Shown piece after piece: positions 45,024 through 57,194 of a stretch of 64,000 nt of DNA. The notes under the pieces were generated by a model. It did no database searches. It was given only the letters and a program-made list of their open reading frames with translations, and was not told the origin of the DNA. The position numbers and the translations under genes are program-made. The DNA is taken from contig NC_092804.1 of NCBI RefSeq assembly GCF_040954645.1, positions 42,623,753-42,687,752 on the forward strand, written 5' to 3'. This DNA is from Diabrotica undecimpunctata (Eukaryota; Arthropoda; Insecta; Coleoptera; Chrysomelidae). The first letter of the stretch is position 1. Every line of letters starts with the position of its first letter.

Positions 45024-45919
45024 GCTGTTACCTATGCTGTTCAATCTTTACTCGGAACTACTATTCAAGCAAGCCTTGGAAAACCTTTCCACAGGAATAA
45101 AAATTAATGGAGAACCAATATCTAGCATAAGATATGCAGATGACACTGTCCTACTGGCTGATACAGACACAAACTTACAGAGGGTTATAGACCACCTTAA
45201 GGATGCTTGTCGAGAGTTTGGAATGAAGATCAACGAAAAAAAAACAAAAGTAATGGTGATCCAAAGAAAACAGAATATCCCCTTACCTATAAAAATAAAT
45301 GGGAATATTTTAGAACAGGTAAACCAATACAAATACCTTGGCTGTTGGATTAATTGCAAGCTGGACCCAGAACAAGAAATTAAAGCGAGAATTGCTCAAG
45401 CTAGGGATAGTTTCTTTAAGATGCGCGTTCTATTCTGCGATACACATATAAATATTAAATTGAGATTAAAACTTGTAAAATGTTTTATCTGGTCTGTTCT
45501 TCTCTACGGAGTCGAAACATGGACTTTAAAAATAAAGAGCCTGAATAGAATCGAGGCATTTGAAATGTGGGTGTACCGTAGAATTTTAAAAATTCCTTGG
45601 ACAGCACGAAAAACAAATGAAGAAGTACTAGCGAGACTCAATTTAGAAAAAGAACTATTGAGAACAGTCAAAAGAAGAAAAACCAGTTATTTAGGGCATT
45701 TGTTGCGCAACGAGAAATACTACATCCCTCAGTTGATAATAAAAGGCAAAATAGAAGGAAAGCGAGGAATTGGAAGAAAAAAATTGTCCTGGTTACGTAA
45801 TATCAGAAACTGGACAGGACTTGGATTTGAGGAACTCTTAAGAACAGCTGAAGATAGACAAACGTTTGCCACCATAACCGCTAACCTCCATTGATGGAGA
45901 CGGCACTTGAAGAAGAAGA
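45024..45919 (+). mobile_element. Young 5'-truncated LINE (GAA-tail family) with 11-bp TSD
   Basis: Flanked by agagttacaat at 45013-45023 and 45920-45930. One open frame (45022-45894, 290 codons; its ATG comes from the target site) spans MLFNLYSELLF, SIRYADDTVLLAD (YADD at residues 38-41), KINEKKTKVM, YKYLGCWIN, KARIAQARDSFFKM, LLYGVETWTLK (161-170), RRILKIPWTARKTNEEVL, TSYLGHLLRNE, GKRGIGRKKLSWLRNIRNW and FATITANLH, then tggagacggcacttgaagaag. Missing are the endonuclease and the first half of the RT. No stop or frameshift, so this is among the most recent insertions here. Confidence 0.92.
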
Positions 45920-45930
45920 AGAGTTACAAT
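45920..45930 (+). repeat. TSD of the young GAA-tail LINE, right (agagttacaat)
   Basis: Follows the (GAA)n tail; shares one A with it. Confidence 0.85.
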
Positions 45931-46194
45931 CTTAAGAATCAGTTAAATACAAAATAAGAAAATTATGTAAACAGCCGTTATCAAATATAGTTACTACTAA
46001 ATTTATACGATTTATTACTAAATAAATTTTTTTAGACTATTAATAGCAGTTAACATGCTTCTTTCTTTTTGACTTTTCTTACCATTTTTTCAAATCTCTA
46101 TAAACTCAAGAATTCCAAAAAAATGTTTCCCCATATACAAATTACTGTTAGTTGCCTTATTTCTTTCTTACAGTTTTATTTATTATAAACAAGA

Positions 46195-46395
46195 ATGACG
46201 ACCACTATTCCAACATTCTTGTATAGTTTAAACGAGGCTTTAGAGGCACGCTTGCGTCAAAAGGATGTGAATCCTTATTTCGATCGCGTGTTGAGAGAAT
46301 GCTGCTGTTTATTCCTGTTATCCATGCCGCGCCGCACCGTTCAACTAACTTTTAGAGAAATTGGGCTTTCAAATATATTGGTTTTTTTTTTGTAA
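46195..46395 (+). CDS. Uncertain short coding-like frame, 66 codons
   Basis: The frame begins MTTTIPTFLYSLNEALEARL and includes RQKDVNPYFDRVLREC and MPRRTVQL. G+C is higher than the flanks and an amphipathic helix is plausible. I recognise no family, and there are no convincing splice sites. It may be a fragment of an unknown transposon gene or chance. Confidence 0.2.
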   Translation: MTTTIPTFLYSLNEALEARLRQKDVNPYFDRVLRECCCLFLLSMPRRTVQLTFREIGLSNILVFFL

Positions 46396-46399
46396 AACT

Positions 46400-47235
46400 A
46401 TTTGATATTGATTTTATATATCTTCGTGCGTAGATAACCGTAAAAACTAAAGAACAAAAAATGCCTGTAACTATGTATTTGTTTGAATTTTTAAAGATGG
46501 TGTATACAACTGAGACTTTATTGTCTTACATTTTGTTTTCTAAATATTATTTAATTTTCTTTTAAAGATAGAGTAAATGTTCAAATTCTAAAAGACTAAT
46601 TTTTTATTCATTCAAAGAGACAGTCTAAAAATATTAATATTGAAGAATTTATCAAAGCTTTTCATTAATTTGAGTCTAGTGACATTTTAGAATCATTACA
46701 TTACATTTTGGATTAACAATCAATCTGAGTAAATCAAAAACCCTTGTATTCAGACGATGAGGTAAGGTGTGATTTCAAATTCTTGAAAAATAAATTATCA
46801 AAGTAGAGGTAATGGATAACTAATTATTTGGGAAAAATAGTAATATCCCACTCATATCCTCAGGAACTTGGCTTTTTTCAGGTCAACTTTCTGAAAAGTA
46901 GAGTTCTCTAGTACAACAAAACAAACTGTACTGACATGATGGTATCTTCTGAAATATTCAAGAGACGATGTGGATAGCACAGAGGGCTCGATAACAAGGT
47001 AAAGGATACAAATTAGGGAATGCAGGGAAAGAAACACTAGGAATGAAATTGGTGTAGTAATCGCTGATACAGAAATAAAAGAGAATATAGTAGAATTTGA
47101 TAAAGTAATAGAAAATAGAAAAGAAATGACGAAGTTGCTCAAGTGCTACAAAAAATAATAAAAAGTAAAATAGTCTGAAGATAGAAGAAATGAAATAGGT
47201 AAGACAAGAGCATAAGCTAGGCATAAAACAAATAA
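46400..47235. other. AT-rich interval, no confident gene
   Basis: Short fragments at 47000-47150 (RNEIGVVIADTEIKENIVEF in one frame) look weakly like LINE linker text upstream of the RT scrap at 47240, but there is no diagnostic motif. Confidence 0.35.
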
Positions 47236-47239
47236 AATC

Positions 47240-47350
47240 CATTGTTATTCAGATTACTCAATCTTCATCTCAGATAACAAAGATAACCTACAGCGAATGC
47301 TACAATCGTTCAAAATAGCGGCTGAGATATACAATGTGAAAATATCAACA
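47240..47350 (+). pseudogene. LINE RT scrap cut by the PLE pair
   Basis: Reads YSDYSIFISDNKDNLQRMLQ and SFKIAAEIYNVKIS, parallel to the YADD-V-LI-D.EDDLQ.ML..F block of RTE/Jockey-like LINEs; catalytic ADD has become SDY. Homology stops at the PLE boundary and does not resume on the other side. Confidence 0.6.
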
Positions 47351-47364
47351 TATAAGTGACGATT

Positions 47365-47842
47365 TCGACCGTTACTTGATGGAAATTCATTTTATCCAAC
47401 AGTAAAACACTGAAAACTTTTGTTTTCAAAACTTTCACAAAATTTATTATAATTTATCATTACAGCTGTTTCGACATAGTGCCTTTCTCAAATGATCTAT
47501 TTTGGGTATGCGTTTACACTTTATAGTCTTTAACTGAATAAGTTCAGGAGGGGAGCACTATGTGTTTCAAGTTGGCCATTTAGAGTTATGTCTGTATGTT
47601 TTGTTTTGTTAATTTCCATAGATTCTAATAAATATGGCTCAAGACCTTTATTATGAATGTGAAGAATTTGAAATTGGTCATTAATATATTGATTATGGTC
47701 TAGAAGATAAAATGGGTATGTATAATTTGTTTTTCTATTATTAAAAACCCTTTTGTGTTCTGATATCCGTTTGTTAAATGTTCTACCAGTTTAAGCGATG
47801 TAAGTTTTTTTGCAGTCGCCACATTTAAGTTTGTATATACAA
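47365..47842 (-). mobile_element. Penelope-like element 3' part, inverted copy of a head-to-head pair
   Basis: The minus strand encodes VYKLKCGDCKKTYIA*TGRT, FNKRISEHKRVFNNRKTNYT, LLDHNQYINDQFQILHI, LLESMEINKTKHT and the typical end LNGQLETHSAPLLNLF. This is the GIY-YIG endonuclease (VY...YI, Arg in KRISEHK, Glu in LLESMEI) of a PLE. The 3' untranslated part follows, with a gagaaaggc...cgaaacagctg hairpin-like motif (about 47470-47500) and gtaacggtcga at the end. One stop; truncated at the 5' side where it meets the opposite copy. Confidence 0.82.
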
Positions 47843-48320
47843 GAGCCAAGTGAAAAAGCACTTACACAGTGGTGTTCACAAACTTAATGTAGCGTAGCGA
47901 CTACCCAAAAACTTACATCTGTTAAACTGGTAGAACTTTTATCAAATGGATAGCAGAACACAAAGGGCTTTCAATAATAAAAAAACAGATTCTTCGTAAC
48001 CACTTCATCTTCTAGACCATAATCATTCTTTTAATGTCCATTTTCAAATTCTTCGCCTTATTTAAATATTTAAAATAAAGGCTTTAAGCTATCTTTATTA
48101 GAATCAATTATAACTTAATTATTATTTATCAACTTAAATTAACAAATATAACGTGTAATCGCATACCTAAAATACTTGAGAAAGGCAGTCTGCCGAAACA
48201 GCTGTAGTGATAATAAATTATGATAAATTGTGTGGAAGTTTTTAAAACAAAAGTTTTCAGCGTTTTACTGTTAGATGAAATAAATTTCCATGAAGTAACA
48301 GTCGAATCCATTTATATGTT
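47843..48320 (+). mobile_element. Penelope-like element 3' part, plus copy of the head-to-head pair
   Basis: Starts aagagccaagtgaaaaagca and, through frameshifts, gives the same domain as 48942: FIKWIAEHKGLSI, LLDHNHSFNVHFQILR, LSLLESI. It ends with acttgagaaaggcagtctgc and cgaaacagctgtagtgataa, then aagtaacagtcgaatccatt. More decayed than its inverted partner. Confidence 0.75.
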
Positions 48321-48331
48321 GATATAGTAGT

Positions 48332-48940
48332 ACAAGATACCACTGCAATATCACTAAGTTGATATAATTCATTCAGTATCACTACGTTCACTATAAAACG
48401 TAGTTAATCTAACTCACATTGTTATATACATTTAAAATTAGGAAAATACATTGATAATAGGTTGTCAGTCAAAAAGTGGTCGCAAATATTTTTAATTCAA
48501 TTAATAGTAATTAATTTTTGAACAAAAATTTTTTTTCGTTCATTTATTTTTTAAATAAAATACGCTGCTTCTTACATATATGCATGTTTTTATATCAAAT
48601 TAAAGCTAATTTTTTTTCCTAATATAATGGTTAGCAAATTACGGTTGCCAGCTGTTAAAAAGGCGAGGTATTAAAAATAAAGTAAAATAGAGTTACAGCG
48701 TTAAAATCCACCGTGCAACGACAAATGATAATACCATTGTTTAAAAACAAATTTCTTTTTTTTATGTATATTATTATATATCTAACTGCTGATGCTTTTA
48801 AAAACTCACACAACTGACGCTTTAAACCAGAAGCGTTGCGCGCTAGGTGTTTTTTACTTTATCTTTGATACCTCGCATAAAAAAGCTAGCTGGCTGTTAT
48901 TGAGACAGAATTAAATATCATTAAGCAGATAGCAGTAAAC
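48332..48940. other. AT-rich spacer between PLE copies
   Basis: No conserved motif. Includes an imperfect inverted pair around 48670-48720 and 48845-48880 (cgaggtattaaaaataaagt against actttatctttgatacctcg), which may be ends of a small non-autonomous element of about 220 bp. Confidence 0.4.
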
Positions 48941-48941
48941 A

Positions 48942-49500
48942 ATGTCAATATCAACAAAAATAGCCAAACACATAAAAAAGAAAGGAATAACACCAGCTTT
49001 CAGAACAAATAACAACCTAGGCAAATATATTAAAAACAACAAGAGCCAAAATAAAAAACACTTACACAGTGGTGTGTACAAACTTAAATGTGGCGACTTC
49101 CCAAAAACTTACATCGATCAAATTGGTAGAAATTTTAATAAACGAATAGCAGAACATAAAAGGACTTTCAATAATAGAAAAACAGATTCTACATACGCAC
49201 TTCACCTTCTAGATCATAATCATTCTTTTAATGACGAATTTAAAATTCTTCACATTCAAAATAAAGGCCTTAAACTATCTTTGTTAGAATCTATGGAAAT
49301 CAACAAATTAAAAAACACAAATATAATTCTGAAAGTGTAAACGCATGCCAAAAATAGATCACTTGAGAAAGGCAATCAGCCGAAACAGCTGTAGTGATAA
49401 GAGTTTAAAATAAATTTTGTGGAAGTTTTGAAAACAAAGTTTTCAGTGTTTTATTATTACATAAAATAAATTTCCATCAAGTAACGGTCGAATCCATCAA
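48942..49500 (+). mobile_element. Penelope-like element 3' part with open GIY-YIG domain
   Basis: A 132-codon open frame (48942-49340) encodes a GIY-YIG endonuclease: SGVYKLKCGD (GVY at residues 44-46), KTYIDQIGRNF (YID at 57-59 in place of YIG), KRIAEHKRTFNNRK with the conserved Arg, LLDHNHSFNDEFKILHI and LLESMEINKLKN (catalytic-type Glu near 116-119). It ends early at NIILKV compared with the inverted copy at 47.4 kb, having lost the LNGQLE end. The 3' UTR holds gagaaaggcaatcagccgaa and terminates in taacggtcgaatccatc. RT absent. Confidence 0.85.
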
Positions 49501-49514
49501 TTATTCAAATTAAA

Positions 49515-49600
49515 AGATAACTGGGCACTATCAGAGGCAGCAAAACATTTTAATATAAGCAGAACCACAGTTTTTCTATTATTAATAATGGAGGAAACAA
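49515..49600 (+). pseudogene. Tc1-like transposase N-terminal (HTH) scrap
   Basis: Reads DNWALSEAAKHFNISRTTVF then MEETRN: a Tc1 paired-type helix-turn-helix. It matches the minus-strand HTH at 50365-50455, so two copies of one Tc1 family face each other. Confidence 0.6.
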
Positions 49601-49649
49601 GAAACTCTCGAAAGAAAGCGAAGTTATGAAAGACCAGAACTATACTAAA

Positions 49650-50500
49650 TTTAGGTATGTAAAAATAAAATTAATATTTTGTAATATCTTCATCAGCATT
49701 GATAACAGCTTGTAGTCTTCGGTCCATCTGCGTGAAAGGAACTATGAAATTATCTTATTCAGAGAGCTCTTCCCAAACCTGTTGTATACCGTGCCAGAGC
49801 TCTTCAGCATTTTGATATATAAAATTACGCCAATACAACTGTTTTATAATAACCGCCCACACATTCTCGATTGAGTTTAAATCTGGACTGTAGCTGGGCC
49901 ATGGTAAGATTTCGATGTTGTTATTCTGGAGCCACTGGTTTATTATATTTGCAGTGTGAACAGGACAATTATCTTGTTGGAGGATACAATTATTTTCTGG
50001 ATACAACTGTTGTACACTGGGAAACATGATGTTTTTTTAGAATATTCAGATAAGTCTGTCCTACAAACTTGCCATCAATACGCCATACTATTACCATTCC
50101 TCTAGATGAAATAAATCCCCATACATTGGCGCTAAAATGACCAGCTCCTCGATATCTATCAACATATAGAGGATTAAATATATTATTATCTGTTCTATAC
50201 GCCCAAATTTTGCCCTTTTTAGAAGATTGAAAATTTTTCTTATCTGTAAATATTACCCCAAATCTCGATTTTGTAGCTGATGGTTTAAAGCAAATATAAG
50301 TCTTGATTCTTTTGTGGTGTAAGAGCTTGTTTTTTGTTATAGTTCGATACCTAAGACGCGATGCTTTAATTCTGCGCCATATTAAAAACTGTTGTTCTGC
50401 TTACGTTAAAATGGTTCGCTACGGCAGATAGTGACCAACCATCTTCTAATTTCGTTACAATTCTTGCTTTTAGTTATTTGCTAGCATATGGAGCAAGTTT
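49650..50500 (-). pseudogene. Tc1-like transposase
   Basis: On the minus strand, from high to low coordinates: DGWSLSAVANHFNVSRTTVF (HTH), a short gap, FGVIFTDKKNFQSSKKGKIW (first catalytic Asp in TDKK), RYRGAGHFSANVWGFISSRG, VIVWRIDGKFVGQTYLNILK, CILQQDNCPVHTANIINQWL (second catalytic Asp), ILPWPSYSPDLNSIENVW with the third acidic residue, and ELWHGIQQVWEEL at the end. The N-terminus is shortened and there are stops and frameshifts (for example after MAQN, and between LKKHH and MFPS). All three catalytic acids are readable, so the decay is moderate. Confidence 0.85.
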
Positions 50501-53500
50501 TTGAGGTTGAACAGAATAAGTTATCTGACAAATTTTAAGATTTGGCAGTGACAGTGACAGTATGTAAATAATAAGTAAATATTTATCCATCAAAATACAC
50601 TGCTCAATTTTCTACAAAATACGCTTTAAGAGTCGTATCAGTTTTTTTAGGAACCAGCTGTACAAGATTTATGTTTCGCCAATCCTCTTGATGACAAGTT
50701 CCAAGGAGTATAAATGTTATGTTATTGAGGACTACTAATTTAAAGACATTATTGATTGATTTATTGAATTGATTGATTCGCTTTAATGCTCTTATTTTAG
50801 ATTTACTAGGTTCTGGTTAATTTTGAAAGTTCACGTTTTCTATTTAAATTTATAGCAGTGTTTTAATGTCTTCCGCTGTTGCTTTTTTTTATTTGGTATA
50901 ATCATGTACAGCATTTTTGTATTACCTCTACAATCTGATTAGTGTCGCTTAATTTCATTTTAATTTTGATTTTATTTATTCTAAATTTTGCAAGGCTTTT
51001 TTTAATGTTTTTATTATTTTTCATTAGTTACTATATTCACTTTACTTTACTATATTCTTTTGCAGTATTTTATGTTTTTCTAGAGTTTTAGTAAATATCG
51101 GTAAATTCTATAGATTCTCTTTATCATTTTTAGTCAATATCCTTCTTTTAGTCATCAAGTGAATAAATTAATCTAGGTATAATAATTAAAAATTTAATTA
51201 AAAAAAATAAATAAAATAAATATAACTTGCAATTAATGTTAAGGATTGTTTGGATTATTACGTAATAATCCTAATTTAATGAAAAAATATTCTATCCTAT
51301 TTTTTTATATAAATTCTGCATTTTTCGACCGGTCTCAGGAGCTTTATTATCTTTTAGTTATATATTTTTTTATCTTTTAGTTTAGTTTGAATTAAATTAA
51401 TTATATTTTTATTAATAAAATTATATAATTCTTTTCTTAATAATTTGAACGCGCTAGTTAAGCCATCCAATCAGACGTTATACATATATCATATCTACAT
51501 AGGATCTAATTAAAATACAGAATTAAGCCGTACTTGATAAGTTTTTGATATTATATCATCAAGAGCAACATTCATTAAATACAAAAGTCTGTAAAAGTAT
51601 TTTATAAGCTGACCAGACGGGGTCAACGTATTTTTCGTTTTATCTCTCGTGCGAGTTGATGATTTTGCTGATAATGAAGTCCACATAAATTAAATTGCAG
51701 AAACGGTTCATTTGCATAAATATGCAAATAGCAGTGATAAGAATTACACTCTTGTATTTTATTTTATCCTTTTTCACATTGCTAAATGGTTTTGAAAAAA
51801 GAACTTATTTTGGGAACAAGTGAACAGATAAGACGAAATTGTAATGAGATGCGAAAAAGATAAAACGCTCTTAGGAAAATACACAAAAAGCATTTTCAAC
51901 AAATTTTATATACATTTAGATTTACTAAAATTTTAATGAGAAAAAAACAGATAAACCATATACCCAAATGAATAAACTTATGAAATATGGAATATGCAAT
52001 AAATCTGATTCATTTACTCAAGAAAATCTATAGGAAATATTTCGATTATTTACAATGTAGAAGGCAGAAATCGGTTAAAATTAACTAGTAAATGAGTGAA
52101 CGAATGAACTATAATATCTTACTACATGAAAATTATAAAGCGAACATGTTTAATGATGCCAACACATAAATCTCCATAATTGACAGATTTGACAAAAAAT
52201 GTCTTTTAGTTAAATTTTTGTATGACTAATTTGGATAAGTGAATATGGCGTACAAATAAAGCATATTCCATTATACCGTATTACATGGAATGAGTACCGT
52301 TACCAAAATATAACAAAATAAACTAATACAAAATAAACGAGAGATGGAAGCATACTTTCCCATCTGTTATTTAAAAGAGAGAACTGAAGCACTGTCAATT
52401 AGGTTAATAAAGGTAATGATATGTTAATTATACTGCAGGACAAGATTTAATATTCTTATGGCTTTGATTTTTAAATTTTTAACTATAAACCCTCTTCAGT
52501 AACAGTCGTCAAGGATCTAAACACGTTTTTCTTTTGTACAGACCTTGCCGCTTTAATCGATACGTTTAATCGAACTAATGTTTTATGTGAATTCCCTCCA
52601 ATCGATCTGAGCAGCTTGGGATATTATGTACAACATACTTCCTTTTAAAGAGTATAAAAGTTTAAAATAGATATATACCTAAATTGAATCTAACTAGAAC
52701 CAAAAAATCAAGTACCTTAAAAATAATCGTTACAGAAGACCGATACAAAGCCATACAGAAATATAACGAAATTGAGGACAGAAATGAAGGGAAAAATAGC
52801 ACCTTGGTATACGGGTTTCTTTGCATTAAATAAAGGCTTTAAAAAGTTGAATTGAGCATCAAAAGTTGAACAATGGATATCATACATACCACAAAAACAA
52901 ATTATTAAAAAAATACCAACAAAAATACCACAGAAAGTAGATGATAACGAAAAACAAACCGTCTAACCAAAAAAGTTAAGTACGTTTGTGAATATTAGAA
53001 AAGAAAGCAGGTTAATAGAACGAAACAAAAACTTTGGAAAAATGGTCATAGCAAAATATATAAAAACTTTCTTTTAGTAGATATTAAAAACGCAACCAGT
53101 GAAAGCAAAGATGGAAATGAAAATTATAGCATGACAAGAAACCAACAAAAGTTAAACAAAATAATTGGCTATAACGAGAAAACCAATGACAAAACATAGA
53201 TTTTCTTCTTGAACAGTTTTTTAAGCTAGATTTTAAATTATAGATTGCTCAAAAAATTATAGAAATTTCTATTTATTAACCATATTTATTCTGTTGTAAA
53301 CACGATAGAGAACTAAAATATCTAGATCCTCAAAAATAGAGAAAACTAGATATTTTCTCCCAACGAGTTAATTCATTTGAAAAGTGTCTCCGCTTCCAGA
53401 AACTAATTTCTGCAACTTGTTTTGTAGAGGGTGGCATAAAATAGAAGCAAGCCAGCAACAGAAGTAAGCCCTACCTGGAAAAAATTGCCTACCTATATAG

Positions 53501-54519
53501 GCATTCGGGCCTACAATTCATTGAGGTGAGCCCCAATGATCCCAGGATTTTCCTCCTATCCTCGAATAGCACACTGATGCGCCCACTTTCATCAAAATGC
53601 TTGCCATATGAGTATCCCCGTTACAAGAACCCCCATGTGAAATGTTTTCTAAATAATGCAGGACAGCGTGAGACACTCTATTGTCTTAACTGACTCATCG
53701 TCGATTTGCTGTTGTTTGCCTGGTCTTGGCCCAATTAAGCGACACAGTGCTCGAGTGTGTGGGCCCTCCGATCTGATTTTTAAGAACTTTTACTTATGAA
53801 TTTTTTTCTGTTTGCTTGCTCCATTGTTATTTTTATGTTTCTTTTTTTGGCAGACAAAGCCGTTTTTTGTTTTTTATATTTTTTTGGTGTGACAACTCTG
53901 AAATAAAATGTCTAATTAGTTTATATGGATTCCTTGAACTATGCCTTTTATTTTTTTGAGCTAAAATATTATCTAATCTTCTTTAAATGTTCGCTAACAC
54001 TTGTTAGCAAACTCCATATGTGGACCACATTATACCCTAATAAACAGAATAGGTCCAACTAGACCGAAATGTTTTATAGTGTGAACAAAAACAGACTTGT
54101 AGACAGTAATAAAAGACAAGCTTTTATGACTTATGACTTAAAAATTTGTTTACCCTAAGGAAAGATATTGTAATGTTTATTTTAATTTATTTACAGTCTT
54201 TTAATACTAACACTAAAACACAATTAATTTATAACATTTATTTATCTCTATATAGGTATGTTTCTTCTACACTCCCAGATTTCAGTAGAAATTTTGGCGT
54301 CGCTTAAGAGCAGCTTGAAATTATCTCGACCTATTGAGACATATGCAGCTAGATTGGTCGATCAAGAATATTCCACCAGGGGCGTAGCAAGGCTAGCGTA
54401 AACATATTTTATTATTACAAAAATTTTAGCGATCGCTGCCTAGTTAAGGTACACGCAGTGGTGTCTTTGTCGGTCAACCAAGGTAGAGGGCGCTTCTAAG
54501 TATTACTACCATTATTATG
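50501..54519. other. Long AT-rich interval; GC-richer island at 53440-53780
   Basis: No RT, transposase or nuclease motif was seen. The 53440-53780 part is distinctly GC-richer (for example ggcattcgggcctacaattc, cgagtgtgtgggccctccga) with one stop-poor plus frame containing IGIRAYNSLR; it may be an unrecognised SINE, LTR or host exon. The remainder is A/T-rich with short frames only. Confidence 0.4.
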
Positions 54520-54990
54520 ATGATCATTTAGCCTACAATTTTTGCACTGTCGGATCATAGAGATCCTTGAATGCTTCTATAGCCAAAAATCATCGATTCA
54601 TCTTGTCGGAGGACGCCCTCTATTTCTAAAGGCCTTCTCTCTGGGTCTACATTTGATAATTATTTTAGTCCACATATTATTTCCTATTAATGCCAATTTT
54701 TGCCAATTTAGGGTTATTCTTTCCACAGCATCCTTGTACTCTGGTCCTCTTTTGGATTTATTCTTTTGTAATTCGATCGCTGTGGTATATTCTTCAGTCT
54801 GCAAAAGCTTCAAGTATCTTACATTGCGTGATTATATCAATTGCTCTCTCGTAATCCACAAATATTGGGCCAATTTATTGTCCTCCACAGTTTTCTCTAT
54901 AAGGCTGTCTAGGACTTGTAAGTCCTAAATCTAATCGAATCAATAATACCCTATCTTGACCTAAATCCTACCTGGTCGGGTGTTTGGTAT
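54520..54990 (-). pseudogene. LINE RT start fused by deletion to C-terminus
   Basis: Minus strand: QVGFRSR*GIIDSIRF (54925-54980), IEKTVEDNKLAQYLWI (RT blocks around the first Asp; FVDYEKAFD is damaged), then KLLQTEEYTTAIELQ, MWTKIIIKCRPREKAFRNRG and RPPTR*IDDF, and a DLYDPTVQKL end followed by atgatcatcataataatgg, a GAT-like tail. The RT palm with YADD is deleted. Confidence 0.65.
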
Positions 54991-57194
54991 AACTCATTCA
55001 TTGAAAAAAAAAATATTGTTTAAAGTAACCTGTTTCCCCATACAACAGCATCTTCCTTTATTTTTCTTTAGATTTATTATTATCTTTGTTCTAAACATTT
55101 TATCGTCGCTACCAACTATAAATTTTAAATTTTGACTGCTAGGTAAAGCAGGAAACTTTGCTAACAATCATATCATTTTCTCTCTGAGTCTATCGTTGAC
55201 TTTACTATTACCGATAAAGTGCAACTTGGTCGAAACATGCCATAGTGTGAACGAAGAAACACTTTTCGAAAAAAAGTCTTCGTCTGAAAAGGCGAATAAT
55301 GTGAGAATTTAAAAACACTACGAAAATTATCACCAAAAATAATCTATGTTGGCATAGTGATTCGAAAGGCCTGGTAGCCATAACAAATTAGACAATAACA
55401 AAAATAAAAATTTTGTATCTTAGTAAGACAACTTAGTACAAAAGACTCTTTGGACAAGGTGGTAACAGGAAACCATTCAAAATAAGTATCAACTTTTAGT
55501 TCTTTTGTCATTGTATCATTTGTATTCTAGCAGAAAAATATTGAAACTGTTTTTAGGTCAAATCAAGGACTAAATGTTTCCGAACACAAAGTAAGAAGCT
55601 GAAATTAAACTGAGAAGATCATGGGTAAAAGTTATTTTGACAAATTATGCGATGAAGTTATTGGAGGAGAACAAACGCTCTAGTTATTTAATATAGGTAA
55701 CCAAAACATAAAAACTCAAAATAAACTTACAACTTACTATAAACTTACAACTAAAATGTGATGATCTTTACATTGTTTTTATATTTTTAGCCACGCTTTA
55801 AGAATAAATGAGTTATTGCCTCTTATACCTATTTAATAATTTAAAGAAGGAATATAGGAGCTCAAAAATTAGTATGTGGAATTTATTTCCTTCAAACAAT
55901 TTAAGAGGTGTAAAAGAGTGTTCCCTATTTTAAAGCACTGTATTCCAATAACATTTTAGTTGATTTATCGATAGTAAATTTATTTGTTAAATTTATTGTT
56001 TAAATGTATATATCTATTTAAAATTTTATTGACACATTTATTGACTTACTCTGTACATTTACTTAATTTTTTGATGCACGCTATTTGCATACATGTTTCA
56101 TAATATCAGTGTTCATTAATGGTTAACGGATATTTAGGCCCAATAAAGAATAACGTTTTTAGTAAGTACTGTATGGATATTAGAAGCAGCATGACTCTAT
56201 AAGTTTTTACCGTTTTATCAGTTAGAGTTGGGACTAAAAGCTTTAACTTTATAATTGCTAAGTAGTACTGTGACTTGATTGTCAAAAAAAACCTACTGAA
56301 ATAAATTTCGTGTTATTGCAACATGTTATGTCATTTTCCAGTGACATTCTCACGATATTTTTATTCAAGGATTTCAAAATATGCATTCGTTATATAGCTA
56401 ATTTAAACATAGCAAAATAATATATAAATAAATATTTATATATTACAGATAGAAACAGAACAGATAGGAAGTTTTGAAAGGAAACAGTAAATAATTAAAT
56501 TTATGAAGTTGTTTTTTTAAGTTCTGTCAAGTCATTTAGTAAAGCGAATTAATTTGAGCTCCCAGTATTCAACTGACAGAATAGGGAAGGAGCAATATTT
56601 ATATTTGGTTTGTTTTATATGTGAAATAAAATTTTTCAATGTATTATATCAATATATTTTAATTGTATCGAACATTTTGTACTTTTTTTATTTCCCTCTA
56701 TTTCTGTTGTATGTATTGAACACTATTAAAATGCAAATCTATTACAGAACCCCAAAAGAACCCTGAGATTAAATTTGAACATCTGATTTACAATTTGGCG
56801 TCTGTAATTAGGATCATTGAGATATTTATTGAATAAAAAACTGATTAATTTATTTTTATTGTTTTTTTTTGCCAATTTTATTGAATTTTATAAAATCAGT
56901 AACTGTATATAATATAGAATAAATTTCCATATCATAGTAATATATAGATGTTTCTCTAGCGAAAACAAAATTCGCCTACAATCGTTTTCCTCGCCACCAA
57001 AATGAATTTTAACAAGGCAAAGTTGCTGTTGGCTATGCTGCAGAAGTAGTTTAGGTACGCAGACGGATCATCCGTCATCAAAAATCGATCCTCCATTACC
57101 TCCTATAAGTAGGATCCGAATATTGTACGCTATGTCTATCTTCTACTAGCGGAACTGTTCATAAAATTTCTTCTGGTTGAATTGGCATTTTTAA
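54991..57194. other. AT-rich interval with no recognisable gene
   Basis: Short frames only (for example 56554-56766, 70 codons, hydrophobic, no family). No tandem repeat or TSD was found. Confidence 0.5.
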
